From JAGNXB01 sp964471595 (GTDB lineage Bacteria > Bacteroidota > Bacteroidia > Chitinophagales > Saprospiraceae): a stretch of 64,000 bases of DNA. The position numbers and the translations under genes were made by a program. The stretch covers positions 27,266 through 91,265 of the forward strand of contig CAYYGN010000009.1 in assembly GCA_964471595.1 (NCBI GenBank). The letters run 5' to 3'. This document shows positions 8,867 to 16,557 of this stretch, piece by piece. The first letter of the stretch is position 1. Each line of letters opens with the position of its first letter. A model generated the notes under the pieces. It was not told the origin of the DNA, made no database searches, and was given only the letters and a program-made list of their open reading frames with translations.

Positions 8867-9229
8867 ATGCGAGTGTCCACCCTGCTCCTTACCCTGGCTT
8901 TCCTGGCCGCTTGCCGGCACGACCCTTCTGCCCCGGTGATCGAGCCCGACTGCCCGGGTGGATTGTCCTATGCTGTGGACATCCTGCCGATCGTCAACCG
9001 GTCGTGCAATATGGGCGGGTGTCATGCCGGCGCTTATGACACTTACGAAGGCATAGAACCCAAAATTGCAGCGGGTACTTTTGTGGACCGGGTCTTTACC
9101 CGGCATGGCGATCCGGTGTTGGGTATGCCTCCCGCCCCGGCCACATATCCTTACATCGTATTTGATACGCTGTCAACGGCCGACCGGGAGCTGCTGCGAT
9201 GCTGGGTAAGGCAGGGATTTCCCCGCTGA
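8867..9229 (+). CDS. Small lipoprotein with a CX4CH heme-like motif (cytochrome c-like)
   Basis: A 120-residue protein with a signal peptide ending in a lipobox (F-L-A-A-C, residue ~16). The mature part contains I-L-P-I-V-N-R-S-C-N-M-G-G-C-H. This resembles a heme-c site but has four residues, not two, between the cysteines (CX4CH). The G-M-P-P and L-R-C-W-V-R-Q-G-F-P C-terminal motifs match small Bacteroidota lipoproteins related to planctomycete-type cytochrome domains. Whether heme is attached is unknown. I chose ATG 8867 over 8816 because it gives a normal signal peptide. Confidence 0.85.
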   Translation: MRVSTLLLTLAFLAACRHDPSAPVIEPDCPGGLSYAVDILPIVNRSCNMGGCHAGAYDTYEGIEPKIAAGTFVDRVFTRHGDPVLGMPPAPATYPYIVFDTLSTADRELLRCWVRQGFPR

Positions 9230-9255
9230 TCCATCCGGCCCATCCCATTCTCCCG

Positions 9256-9263
9256 TATCTTTA
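9256..9263 (+). promoter_or_regulatory. -7-like element TATCTTTA for fdhD
   Basis: One mismatch from TAnnTTTG (final A instead of G), 10 nt upstream of the GTG proposed as the fdhD start. Confidence 0.4.
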
Positions 9264-9273
9264 TGGACAAACC

Positions 9274-10122
9274 GTGCATTTGGAAGGCCAACGCGAATAT
9301 CCCATCCAACGCTTCCGGCGCGGCGAGGCCATGCACACCCTGCAGGACCATGCCGCCGTCGAAGAACCCCTCGAGATAAGGCTGGAGTTCGGCCCGTCGG
9401 GTCATCGGCAGGAAAGGACGCTGGCCATAACCATGCGGACACCGGGTCAGGATGAAGAATTGGTGCGGGGATTCCTGCTGGCCGAGCGCCTGGTCACGGA
9501 CTCCACACAGATCCTGTCCATCGAACCGGCACCGGTAAGAAGGGCTGAGGGACAGGGGCATACGATGCTGGCTCGTCTGGACGAAACCGTGGCGGTTGAT
9601 TGGTCCCAGCTCGAACGGCACGTCTATCTCACCTCCAGTTGCGGTGTCTGCGGCAAGGCTTCCATTGCTTCCGTATTGGAAAAGGTTTCGGTCTCCTTCT
9701 ATCCCATGTCTCCCGTCATGGAGGCTGAAACGATCCAGGCCCTTCCGGCCCGGCTGAGATCAGCCCAGCGTCTGTTTGCCGCTACCGGTGGCATCCATGC
9801 CTGTGGCCTCTTTGATGACCGGGGTGCCCTGCTGGCTGTGCGGGAGGATGTGGGTCGGCACAACGCCGCCGACAAAATTTGCGGCGCGCTGGCCGTACAC
9901 CCCGAATGGCAGCAACGGGCGGCCGTCGCCGTCCTGAGCGGACGGGCGAGTTTTGAGCTGGTCCAGAAAATGCTGGTGGCCGGGATCCCCATCCTGGTGG
10001 CCGTAGGAGCGCCTTCCAGCCTGGCCATAGATCTGGCCGCCGAGGCCGGTATGACCCTGATCGGATTTGCCGGAGAAGATCGCTTCAACCTCTATGGGGG
10101 CGGGCAGCGCATCCGCTCCTGA
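9274..10122 (+). CDS. fdhD: Formate dehydrogenase accessory sulfurtransferase FdhD
   Basis: About 282 residues. FdhD transfers sulfur from a cysteine desulfurase to the bis-MGD molybdenum cofactor of formate dehydrogenase-type enzymes. Diagnostic motifs are A-V-E-E-P-L-E-I-R near the N-terminus, P-G-x-D-E-E-L-x-x-G-F, T-S-S-C-G-V-C-G-K (the C-x-x-C sulfur-transfer loop), T-G-G-I-H-A, R-E-D-V-G-R-H-N-A-x-D-K and S-G-R-A-S-F-E-L. No ATG precedes the conserved Y-P-I-Q-R-F segment except one at 9199, which overlaps the previous gene; the GTG at 9274 behind a TATCTTTA box is my preferred start. ATG 9331 would cut the conserved N-terminus. No molybdoenzyme gene lies in the window. Confidence 0.92.
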   Translation: MHLEGQREYPIQRFRRGEAMHTLQDHAAVEEPLEIRLEFGPSGHRQERTLAITMRTPGQDEELVRGFLLAERLVTDSTQILSIEPAPVRRAEGQGHTMLARLDETVAVDWSQLERHVYLTSSCGVCGKASIASVLEKVSVSFYPMSPVMEAETIQALPARLRSAQRLFAATGGIHACGLFDDRGALLAVREDVGRHNAADKICGALAVHPEWQQRAAVAVLSGRASFELVQKMLVAGIPILVAVGAPSSLAIDLAAEAGMTLIGFAGEDRFNLYGGGQRIRS

Positions 10123-10154
10123 ATCGCCGGCTTTGGCGGATGACCGGAATGACC

Positions 10155-10162
10155 TAACTTTG
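10155..10162 (+). promoter_or_regulatory. -7 promoter element TAACTTTG for the THX gene
   Basis: Exact TAnnTTTG match, 18 nt before the ATG. Confidence 0.6.
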
Positions 10163-10180
10163 TCGCCTAAATCTTCCGAC

Positions 10181-10291
10181 ATGGGAAAAGGTGACAAACG
10201 CAGCAAGCGAGGCAAGATCTGGAGAGGCTCATTCGGCAACAGCCGTCCCAAGGCATCCCAGACCACTCCGGGCCCGACGCCAAAGGCCTGA
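10181..10291 (+). CDS. 30S ribosomal protein THX
   Basis: A 36-residue, strongly basic protein starting M-G-K-G-D-K-R-S-K-R-G-K-I-W-R-G-S-F-G, the hallmark of ribosomal protein THX, which sits in the head of the small subunit in Thermus and Bacteroidota. Its own promoter and terminator flank it. The last five codons and the stop lie in a 14-bp tandem duplication, so the C-terminal P-T-P-K-A tail is likely variable and unimportant. Confidence 0.9.
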   Translation: MGKGDKRSKRGKIWRGSFGNSRPKASQTTPGPTPKA

Positions 10292-10303
10292 CGCCAAAGG
10301 CCT
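10276..10303 (+). repeat. 14-bp perfect tandem duplication spanning the THX stop codon
   Basis: GACGCCAAAGGCCT occurs twice in a row (10276-10289, 10290-10303). The stop codon TGA straddles the junction, so the second copy is untranslated. Confidence 0.9.
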
Positions 10304-10332
10304 GACAAGGCTTCGGCATCCCTTGCTGATTG

Positions 10333-10356
10333 AAAGGCCCTGAGGGGCCTTTTTCT
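10333..10356 (+). terminator. Rho-independent terminator after THX
   Basis: Perfect 8-bp stem AAAGGCCC / GGGCCTTT with a TGAG loop, followed by a T tract. Confidence 0.85.
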
Positions 10357-10397
10357 TTACCAGGCAGTCAGGTGCACGGTGCACTACGGGCTTTTTC

Positions 10398-10405
10398 TAC
10401 CTTTG
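10398..10405 (+). promoter_or_regulatory. -7 promoter element TACCTTTG for the M14 peptidase gene
   Basis: Exact consensus, only 4 nt before ATG 10410. Either the mRNA is leaderless or translation begins at the second ATG (10431). Confidence 0.6.
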
Positions 10406-10409
10406 GTCC

Positions 10410-11906
10410 ATGCACGTCCGGACGACCCCGATGATTATTTGGGCAGCCATGTTTTTCATCTTGCCGGCCGCCTCTGTAACAGCTCAATCCACGGCCTTAC
10501 TGAAACGTATGGCCGAACGACATGACCGGATCCGCGTCGAAGGTCTGGAGGAGCGGCGATTTTCACCCGAACAGATCAACGCGGCCCTTCTCGCGCTGGA
10601 CAGCTTGTCCGGATTTGCCGTGGGAGAAGCGGGGCGGTCGATCGAAGGGAGGCCCATCTATTCGGTACGCTGGGGGCATGGCCCCGTTCGGATACTGATG
10701 TGGACCCAAATGCACGGCGATGAACCCACGGCCACCATGGCACTACTGGATCTGTTCGAAGCGCTGCATCAACCCGGAATTTTTCCGGAATCCCGCCAGT
10801 GGGCCGACAAGGTGACCCTCCACGTCCTTCCCCTGCTCAATCCGGATGGCGCTTACCGGTATCAGCGACGCAATGTCATCGGCATCGACCTCAACCGGGA
10901 TGCCCTGGATCGCACCACCCCCGAAGCCCGCCTCCTCTGGCATTGGCGGGACAGTCTGGATCCCCGATGGGGCTTCAACCTGCATGACCAGCACCGCTAT
11001 TATTCGGTGGGGCAAACGGACCGCAACGCGGCCCTTGCCTTTCTGGCTCCACCTCCCGATCCCGGCCGCAGCACCCCCCCACACCGCTCCGAGGCCATGA
11101 AACTCATCGCCTGGCTCCACAAGGGCCTCCAGGGGCTGATACCCGGGCAGGTAGCTCGCTACAGTGACGCATTCGAGCCCCGGGCCTTTGGCGACCAATT
11201 CACCGCCGCAGGCACCGCCACCGTCCTGATCGAGGCGGGATGGATGCCCGGCGACCTGGAAAAACAGGAACTGCGCCGCTTGTATTTCGCTACCCTCGCC
11301 GCATCCCTCCAGGCCATCGCCACCAGGGACCACATGAGTACCAAAGAAGCGGATTACCACCGGATTCCCTACAACCAAAACCGGATGTTCGACCTCCTGA
11401 TCCGCGATGCACGGCTACCCTTCGGAGATCAGCATTTCCGTTTGGATATCGGTATCAAGCGGCACGAACGGGAAGAATCCGAGCCAGGTCAGTGGACCAC
11501 ACGGGCGGCGGTAGAGGATATGGGCGACCTGTCGCCATTTACAGCGTTCACCACGCTGGACGCCAGGGATGCGCGGCTGGTGCCTGCCAAAACCTATGGC
11601 CATGTGCTGGACAGCCCCGAACGGCTGGCCGATGTGCCTTTGGATCTGTTGGTGGAACAAGGTGTGGCAGTCTTCCGGATTCAGGGACTGCCGCCGGCCG
11701 ACCGTTATCTTTCCCTTCCCTTCGCCCTTCGCCTGCCCGCCGATGATGCTTCCGAACCAGTCCTGCCGGGCGCCAATCCGGTTTTTTACCTCGCCGATGA
11801 CCAGGACCGTCTGCGCTGGCTGGTGGTCAACGGATTGCTGTGGGACCTGAGCAAGGATGATTGGAGGAAGGCCTTGCACCAGTTTGTGGCGCGCGGCCAT
11901 GAATAG
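10410..11906 (+). CDS. Secreted M14 family zinc metallopeptidase (carboxypeptidase-like)
   Basis: A 498-residue protein with an N-terminal signal peptide ending at about A-S-V-T-A-Q. The M14 zinc site is visible: H-G-D-E (His102, Glu105) and the third ligand in N-L-H-D-Q (His192). The substrate-binding N-P-D-G and N-R-D motifs lie at residues ~144-164, and the catalytic glutamate is in V-L-I-E-A-G (Glu275). After residue ~330 comes a C-terminal region without recognised domain that probably serves as an accessory module. It would cleave C-terminal residues of peptides, or peptidoglycan stems, outside the cytoplasm. Starting at ATG 10431 would give a cleaner signal peptide (M-I-I-W-A-A-M-F-F). 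Confidence 0.9.
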   Translation: MHVRTTPMIIWAAMFFILPAASVTAQSTALLKRMAERHDRIRVEGLEERRFSPEQINAALLALDSLSGFAVGEAGRSIEGRPIYSVRWGHGPVRILMWTQMHGDEPTATMALLDLFEALHQPGIFPESRQWADKVTLHVLPLLNPDGAYRYQRRNVIGIDLNRDALDRTTPEARLLWHWRDSLDPRWGFNLHDQHRYYSVGQTDRNAALAFLAPPPDPGRSTPPHRSEAMKLIAWLHKGLQGLIPGQVARYSDAFEPRAFGDQFTAAGTATVLIEAGWMPGDLEKQELRRLYFATLAASLQAIATRDHMSTKEADYHRIPYNQNRMFDLLIRDARLPFGDQHFRLDIGIKRHEREESEPGQWTTRAAVEDMGDLSPFTAFTTLDARDARLVPAKTYGHVLDSPERLADVPLDLLVEQGVAVFRIQGLPPADRYLSLPFALRLPADDASEPVLPGANPVFYLADDQDRLRWLVVNGLLWDLSKDDWRKALHQFVARGHE

Positions 11907-11914
11907 GAAATCTC

Positions 11915-11922
11915 TACATTTA
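11915..11922 (+). promoter_or_regulatory. -7-like element TACATTTA
   Basis: One mismatch from TAnnTTTG, 17 nt before the ATG of the outer-membrane protein gene. Confidence 0.4.
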
Positions 11923-11939
11923 TCCTCAAATTGACCCTT

Positions 11940-12656
11940 ATGAAAAACGGAGACACCCTCTTTCGTTATTTGCTGCTGACCGGCGCCGTCGCGCTGTCTT
12001 CCCTGGTCCATGCCCAGGATCCCGAATTCAACTTCGATCCGGGCATGTTTGCCAGGAAGGACGCCAACAAACGCACTGACGTTACTTCCTTTTGGGGATT
12101 CGGACCCACCTTCGTCACCTCGAACAACGAGGTGGAAGGCGTTTACTATCCGGAGTTCAAACCTTTTGCCTCCTGGAGCAATGACCTGGGCATAGTCATG
12201 CGCACCCGTTTTGGCGCGCCGGGTACCAAATTCTACCTGAATTACGGATTGCTGTGGCGGTACCTCAATGTCGAAACCGACAAAGGCGCATTGTGGGAGG
12301 ACCTTGGAGAAACCTTCTATCAAGAAAGGGATAATGCCGACAATACGGAGCTCAACATTCACACGCTTTCCATACCTCTCCTCTTTGAATACCGCAGCAA
12401 ATTCTCCATCGCAGCTGGAGCCTTCGCCGCCTACCGGCTGGGGAGCAACAGCGAAGTGGACGGCAAACAGGATGGCAACCGCCTGGATACGCGACTCTCG
12501 GCCGACTTTGGTCTGAATCGTTTGCTGTACGGAGCCACCGCTCAAATTGGCGCCAAACGGATCCGCCTGTACATGAACTATTACCTCAACAACCTCTTCA
12601 AAGACGACGAGCCTTATGACTTTACCGTCATGAACGTCGGCATATGCTGGCAATAA
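11940..12656 (+). CDS. Outer-membrane beta-barrel protein
   Basis: A 238-residue protein with a signal peptide (cleavage after L-V-H-A-Q). The mature protein shows alternating hydrophobic/aromatic strands (for example F-Y-L-N-Y-G-L-L-W-R-Y, S-I-P-L-L-F-E-Y, F-S-I-A-A-G-A-F-A-A-Y) and ends in a strand finishing G-I-C-W-Q. This fits a small ~10-strand barrel of the outer_membrane_beta-barrel type. Its substrate or role is unknown. ATG 11940 is preferred; the frame upstream offers only a TTG at 11931. A strong terminator follows. Confidence 0.8.
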   Translation: MKNGDTLFRYLLLTGAVALSSLVHAQDPEFNFDPGMFARKDANKRTDVTSFWGFGPTFVTSNNEVEGVYYPEFKPFASWSNDLGIVMRTRFGAPGTKFYLNYGLLWRYLNVETDKGALWEDLGETFYQERDNADNTELNIHTLSIPLLFEYRSKFSIAAGAFAAYRLGSNSEVDGKQDGNRLDTRLSADFGLNRLLYGATAQIGAKRIRLYMNYYLNNLFKDDEPYDFTVMNVGICWQ

Positions 12657-12678
12657 AAGGATGTTCAAGAAGCATGGA

Positions 12679-12710
12679 AACCCGGCTTTCCCGCGAAGGC
12701 CGGGTTTTTG
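12679..12710 (+). terminator. Rho-independent terminator
   Basis: Stem AACCCGGC (12679-12686) / GCCGGGTT (12699-12706) followed by TTT, just after the outer-membrane protein gene. Confidence 0.85.
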
Positions 12711-12748
12711 GCGTCCCGTCGCAGACGGTCGGATTCCCGGGGTAGCGT

Positions 12749-12756
12749 TATATTAG
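12749..12756 (+). promoter_or_regulatory. -7-like element TATATTAG for the acyl-CoA ligase gene
   Basis: One mismatch from TAnnTTTG, 19 nt before ATG 12776, the same spacing as the exact examples in this window. Confidence 0.4.
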
Positions 12757-12775
12757 CCAGCTAAAGCACAACCAG

Positions 12776-14449
12776 ATGGCATCCGAGAGACCGTGGCTCA
12801 ATATCTATGCGAAAGGCGTACCGGCCCATATCGATCCCGATGCGTACGGAAGTGTCGTTCAATTGCTCGAAGAGACCTTCAAAAAGTATGGCGCCAAGCC
12901 CGCCTTCAAGGGAATGGGCAAAGCCCTGACCTACCAGCAAATCGACCGGGCCTCCCGAAACTTCGGCGCTTACCTGATCTCCCGTGGGCTGCAGCCTGGC
13001 GACAAGATCGCCCTGATGATGCCCAATTTGCTTCAGTATCCCATTGCCTTGTTCGGAGCGCTCCGCGCCGGGTTGGTTGTGGTCAATACCAACCCCCTGT
13101 ACACACCCAGGGAGATGAAACACCAGTTTCTGGATTCGGGCGTAAAAGCCATCGTCATCGCCGAAAATTTTGCCGCCAACCTCCAGAAAGTGCTGCCGGA
13201 CACGCAGATCCGCACGGTCATTGTCACTTCGATCGGCGAACTTCTGCCCTGCGTCAAACGAACAATCGTCAATTTTGTGGTGCGGCGAATCAAACGGATG
13301 GTCCCCTCCTTCCAGATTCCCAATACGGTGACCTTCCGACAGGCCCTTCGACAGGGTCGCGCCTTTACCCTGCCGGACATTCCCCACAACCCGGAAGATG
13401 TCATCCTGCTCCAATATACCGGAGGCACGACTGGATTGTCCAAAGGCGCCATGCTCACCAACCGCAACCTCATCGCCAACATGTTGCAGATCCGGGCCAT
13501 TATGGAGCCCGTGCTCGAACAAGGCCGCGAAATCATCCTTTGTCCCCTCCCTCTTTACCACATTTTCGCGTTTACGGTCAACTGCCTGGCCCTTTTTAGT
13601 TACGGAGCCCTCAATGTGCTGATCGTCAATGCGCGTGACCTCAAATCCGTGATCAAGGAGCTCAAGGCCCACCCGGTGACCATCATGCCGGGCGTCAACA
13701 CCCTTTTCAACGCCCTCCTCCATCACAAGGACTTTGCTTCTGTGGATTTCTCCCATCTCAAAATCACCGTGGGCGGAGGGATGGCCGTACAGCGCGCAGT
13801 GGCCGAACGCTGGCAACAGGTGACCGGGTGCTACCTGGCCGAGGGCTACGGACTGACGGAAACCTCCCCCCTTCTTTCCGTCAATCCCCTGGATGGTACC
13901 GGCCGGCTGGGGACCATCGGCCTGCCGGCCCCCAGTACAGACATGCGTGTGGTGGCCGAGGACGGCCGTATATGCGGACCCAATGAAACCGGAGAAATCC
14001 AGGCCAAAGGACCACAGGTCATGAAGGGTTATTACAACAAACCCGAAGAAACGGACAGAGTGATCCGCGACGGTTGGTTCGCCACCGGAGATATCGGATT
14101 GATGTTGCCCGACGGATTTTTTCAGATTGTGGATCGCAAGAAAGACATGATCATCGTGTCCGGATTCAATGTGTATCCCAACGAAATCGAAGATGTCCTT
14201 GCCACCCACCCCAAGGTCCTTGAGGCAGCAGCGGTCGGTATACCGGACGAGCATTCCGGCGAAGTGGTCAAGGTGTTTGTCGTCAAGAAGGACAAAAGCC
14301 TTACGGAGCGGGAGGTGACGGAGTTTTGTAAAGAAAACCTCACCAATTACAAGGTGCCCAAAAGTGTCGAGTTCAGGCAGGAACTGCCCAAAACCAACGT
14401 CGGCAAAATACTTCGAAGGGCTTTGCGCGATACAACTACCGCCCCTTGA
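12776..14449 (+). CDS. fadD: Long-chain fatty-acid--CoA ligase (FadD-like)
   Basis: A 557-residue AMP-forming acyl-CoA synthetase of the ANL superfamily, close in length and motif order to E. coli FadD. Seen are the P-loop-like Y-T-G-G-T-T-G-L-S-K-G, the acyl-pocket region P-G-V-N-T-L-F-N-A-L, the E-G-Y-G-L-T-E-T-S-P motif, the W-F-A-T-G-D-I-G hinge aspartate, D-R-K-K-D-M-I-I-V-S-G-F-N-V-Y-P and the C-terminal catalytic lysine in T-N-V-G-K-I-L-R-R. It activates fatty acids with ATP and CoA for beta-oxidation or lipid synthesis. It is monocistronic with its own promoter; etfBA at 40 kb would feed the same pathway. Confidence 0.95.
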   Translation: MASERPWLNIYAKGVPAHIDPDAYGSVVQLLEETFKKYGAKPAFKGMGKALTYQQIDRASRNFGAYLISRGLQPGDKIALMMPNLLQYPIALFGALRAGLVVVNTNPLYTPREMKHQFLDSGVKAIVIAENFAANLQKVLPDTQIRTVIVTSIGELLPCVKRTIVNFVVRRIKRMVPSFQIPNTVTFRQALRQGRAFTLPDIPHNPEDVILLQYTGGTTGLSKGAMLTNRNLIANMLQIRAIMEPVLEQGREIILCPLPLYHIFAFTVNCLALFSYGALNVLIVNARDLKSVIKELKAHPVTIMPGVNTLFNALLHHKDFASVDFSHLKITVGGGMAVQRAVAERWQQVTGCYLAEGYGLTETSPLLSVNPLDGTGRLGTIGLPAPSTDMRVVAEDGRICGPNETGEIQAKGPQVMKGYYNKPEETDRVIRDGWFATGDIGLMLPDGFFQIVDRKKDMIIVSGFNVYPNEIEDVLATHPKVLEAAAVGIPDEHSGEVVKVFVVKKDKSLTEREVTEFCKENLTNYKVPKSVEFRQELPKTNVGKILRRALRDTTTAP

Positions 14450-14498
14450 TACTGCCTTAACAAATGGTTAATACACTTGTCGGGGGGGATTTCTGCGT

Positions 14499-14506
14499 TA
14501 CCTTTA
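14499..14506 (+). promoter_or_regulatory. -7-like element TACCTTTA
   Basis: One mismatch from TAnnTTTG, 30 nt before the ATG of the lipoprotein gene at 14537. Confidence 0.4.
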
Positions 14507-14536
14507 CATCCTTAACGAATACGAAAATTTGAGACG

Positions 14537-15412
14537 ATGAAAAATTCCCTTCTTTTTTGGTTTGGTGCCTTCCTGGTGGCAGGATCCCTCCTGATGACGA
14601 GTTGCACCAAAGACGACACTATGGATCCCGATCCCACCGTGCCCACCCTTTCTCTCGGTACAGGTGCCGGATTCGTTTCCGCGGATGTAACCATTGAACA
14701 GGGTACGACCTTCAAGGTAAATCTCATCGCCGCCAAAGGCTCTGGCAACCTGTCGGAAGTGACGGTCTTCAAAGACAATGTTCCCGAACCGGCGGCCAAC
14801 CTTACCGTGGACGGATCGGCTGCTACCGCCAACCCGATTGCTGTCGGCGCATTTGACGCCAATGCCCTCAACTGGGAAGTGGAAGTCCTCGCTGCCGATC
14901 ACCCTACTACCCATACCTATCGCTTCATGGTGCAAGGCGCTGACGGGCTCACCGCATCTGTCCAGTTCAATGTGACCACTGTGGATCCCGGTACGCCGGT
15001 ACAGACCCAGATGGGTGTCATCTTCAATGCTTCTGGCCCCAACCTCGGCGGATTTGACCTCAAAACCGGAACATCCGTGACCGAAGACAGTCCGAATGCC
15101 GATATCCGTGACAGAGGTATTGACCTCGGTCAGCCGGTAGCCACCAACTGGAGGCGCCAGATCGAACCCCGCAACGGCGCTGTTCTGCGCAAGGCGGCGG
15201 CCGGTGTGAGCTTTGATGCCACGACCACGAAGGAACAGGTACAGGCCGCCTTTGACGGCGCCGGCGGCAATCTGGCCAACAGTCCCGTCATCGCCAATGG
15301 CGATATTTACCTCGTTCAACAGGGCGCCCAATATTTCATGGTCCGTTTCACCAAGGTGAACATGACCGCTGCCGACAATCTCGATACATACGAGATCGAT
15401 ATCAAAAAATGA
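14537..15412 (+). CDS. Predicted lipoprotein of unknown function
   Basis: A 291-residue protein with a lipobox (L-M-T-S-C, about residue 22) followed by an acidic linker (T-K-D-D-T-M-D-P-D). The body looks beta-rich with two Ig-like stretches; the second part (residues ~150-291) has a Q-M-G-V-I-F-N-A-S-G start and ends N-L-D-T-Y-E-I-D-I-K-K. No catalytic motif is visible. It has its own promoter and terminator. I do not recognise a named family. Confidence 0.85.
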   Translation: MKNSLLFWFGAFLVAGSLLMTSCTKDDTMDPDPTVPTLSLGTGAGFVSADVTIEQGTTFKVNLIAAKGSGNLSEVTVFKDNVPEPAANLTVDGSAATANPIAVGAFDANALNWEVEVLAADHPTTHTYRFMVQGADGLTASVQFNVTTVDPGTPVQTQMGVIFNASGPNLGGFDLKTGTSVTEDSPNADIRDRGIDLGQPVATNWRRQIEPRNGAVLRKAAAGVSFDATTTKEQVQAAFDGAGGNLANSPVIANGDIYLVQQGAQYFMVRFTKVNMTAADNLDTYEIDIKK

Positions 15413-15434
15413 TATTGGTCCCTACCCAACCGGC

Positions 15435-15461
15435 GAAGGCCTGCCCCTCGGGCGGGCCTTC
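15435..15461 (+). terminator. Hairpin terminator between convergent genes
   Basis: Stem GAAGGCC(t)GCC / GGC(g)GGCCTTC with a small C/T-rich loop, placed between the convergent genes ending at 15412 and 15467. The T tract is weak. Confidence 0.6.
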
Positions 15462-15466
15462 GTCAT

Positions 15467-15817
15467 TTATTGTCCGGAGGCAGGAGGAAGCGAAGCGAGA
15501 AGCTCCCGCCAACCCGGACACCGGGCATCGAGGTGCTCTGCCAGTTCCTCAGAGCCCGCATCCCCGGCTTCCAGGGGCCAGCCGTTGTCGGTCAGACAGT
15601 CGCGGGTCTGGTGAGCGACCCCTTCGAATTCGTCGAGGAGTGCCATGGCCGGCTCAGGATCCCCGGCCTGCATCAGGGAATCCAATTGACGGTTCATCCG
15701 GTCCAGCTCCACCAGACAAGCACACATCCCCTCGCTCGTGGCTTCGTGATCTTCCTGCCGGCACCCCCACCAAAGAAGGCATCCCGTCACCAGTATGTAC
15801 ATCCCTTTGCGCATCAT
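15467..15817 (-). CDS. Small predicted lipoprotein, co-translated with the M23 peptidase
   Basis: A 116-residue protein with a signal peptide ending in a lipobox (L-L-W-W-G-C). The mature part is short, acidic and helical, with four further cysteines (C-A-C, D-C and R-C-P-G-W). The ATG at 15817 overlaps the M23 stop (ATGATG), so either of two adjacent methionines may be used. The function is unknown; the coupling suggests it assists the peptidase or shares its regulation. Confidence 0.75.
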   Translation of the reverse strand: MMRKGMYILVTGCLLWWGCRQEDHEATSEGMCACLVELDRMNRQLDSLMQAGDPEPAMALLDEFEGVAHQTRDCLTDNGWPLEAGDAGSEELAEHLDARCPGWRELLASLPPASGQ

Positions 15818-16518
15818 GGATCCAAGATAAGCATTGACCCGGAAGGGGATGAAGGGAAGACCAGCGGGGCAGGGTCGGGACAACGGGCTGCCCAAATATC
15901 CTCTTCCGCCTCCGGTGCCACACCGGGATAGTCCCCTTCCCGCGTCCCGGGATCGGGGATGACCTGCAGGTGAAGATGCGGCGGCCAGCCACCGTTTTCG
16001 GTATCATCACCCAGATGGCCGATAATCTCCCCCCTTCTGAAGGAAGATCCCTTGGGGTGGACGGCCAGATCCGCCCTGGAAAGATGCCCCATCAAAAAAT
16101 ACAAGGGGCCCTCCTCCGTTTCGCAGGTGATGATAATGACTGCCCCGTAATCCTGAGGTTGCTCCAGATACCCGGTGGAATGGACCACGCCGTCATAGGG
16201 TGCATATACGGGCGTACCCGCCGGAGCCCAGACGTCCAGACCCAAATGCAGGTTGCGAGCTGTGGTGGCGGAATCCCCGAAATGGGGCGATGCCGCGTAA
16301 AGCATGCGTCGCTCCAGATATCCGCCCCACCCGGCCGACGCCCCTTCGCGCCTGAGATGGGCGTTGATCCGCGCCTCCAGATCGGCCATATTCCCGGGTT
16401 GCCACCCGGCGAGCAGGGGGCTGTCCCGGCTCAGGTCGAGCCACGCCATGCATTCGGGACCCAGAGCGGGGCCCATCACGGGAAAGGCGGGCCATTGGGG
16501 AGGCCATTGTACCGACAT
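15814..16518 (-). CDS. M23 family metallopeptidase without a visible signal peptide
   Basis: A 234-residue LytM/M23 domain protein. Zinc and catalytic motifs are N-L-H-L-G-L-D-V-W (His-x3-Asp), G-H-L and H-L-H-L-Q, followed by a short tail. Most M23 peptidases cut peptidoglycan cross-links and carry a secretion signal; this one begins M-S-V-Q-W-P-P-Q-W without one, so its location and substrate are uncertain. The gene is divergent from aat and overlaps the downstream lipoprotein by 4 nt. Confidence 0.88.
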   Translation of the reverse strand: MSVQWPPQWPAFPVMGPALGPECMAWLDLSRDSPLLAGWQPGNMADLEARINAHLRREGASAGWGGYLERRMLYAASPHFGDSATTARNLHLGLDVWAPAGTPVYAPYDGVVHSTGYLEQPQDYGAVIIITCETEEGPLYFLMGHLSRADLAVHPKGSSFRRGEIIGHLGDDTENGGWPPHLHLQVIPDPGTREGDYPGVAPEAEEDIWAARCPDPAPLVFPSSPSGSMLILDP

Positions 16519-16557
16519 GGACGATCTTTGGGTTCAAAGTAAAGAAGGCCTTTCCGA

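Noticed and set aside
10278..10305. THX-region repeat as part of a CRISPR or larger tandem array
   Set aside because: There are only two copies, with no spacer, so it is a simple local duplication.
11415..14254. Two long minus-strand open frames (11415-12668 and 12761-14254)
   Set aside because: Antisense to the M14 peptidase, outer-membrane protein and fadD genes; no motifs of their own.
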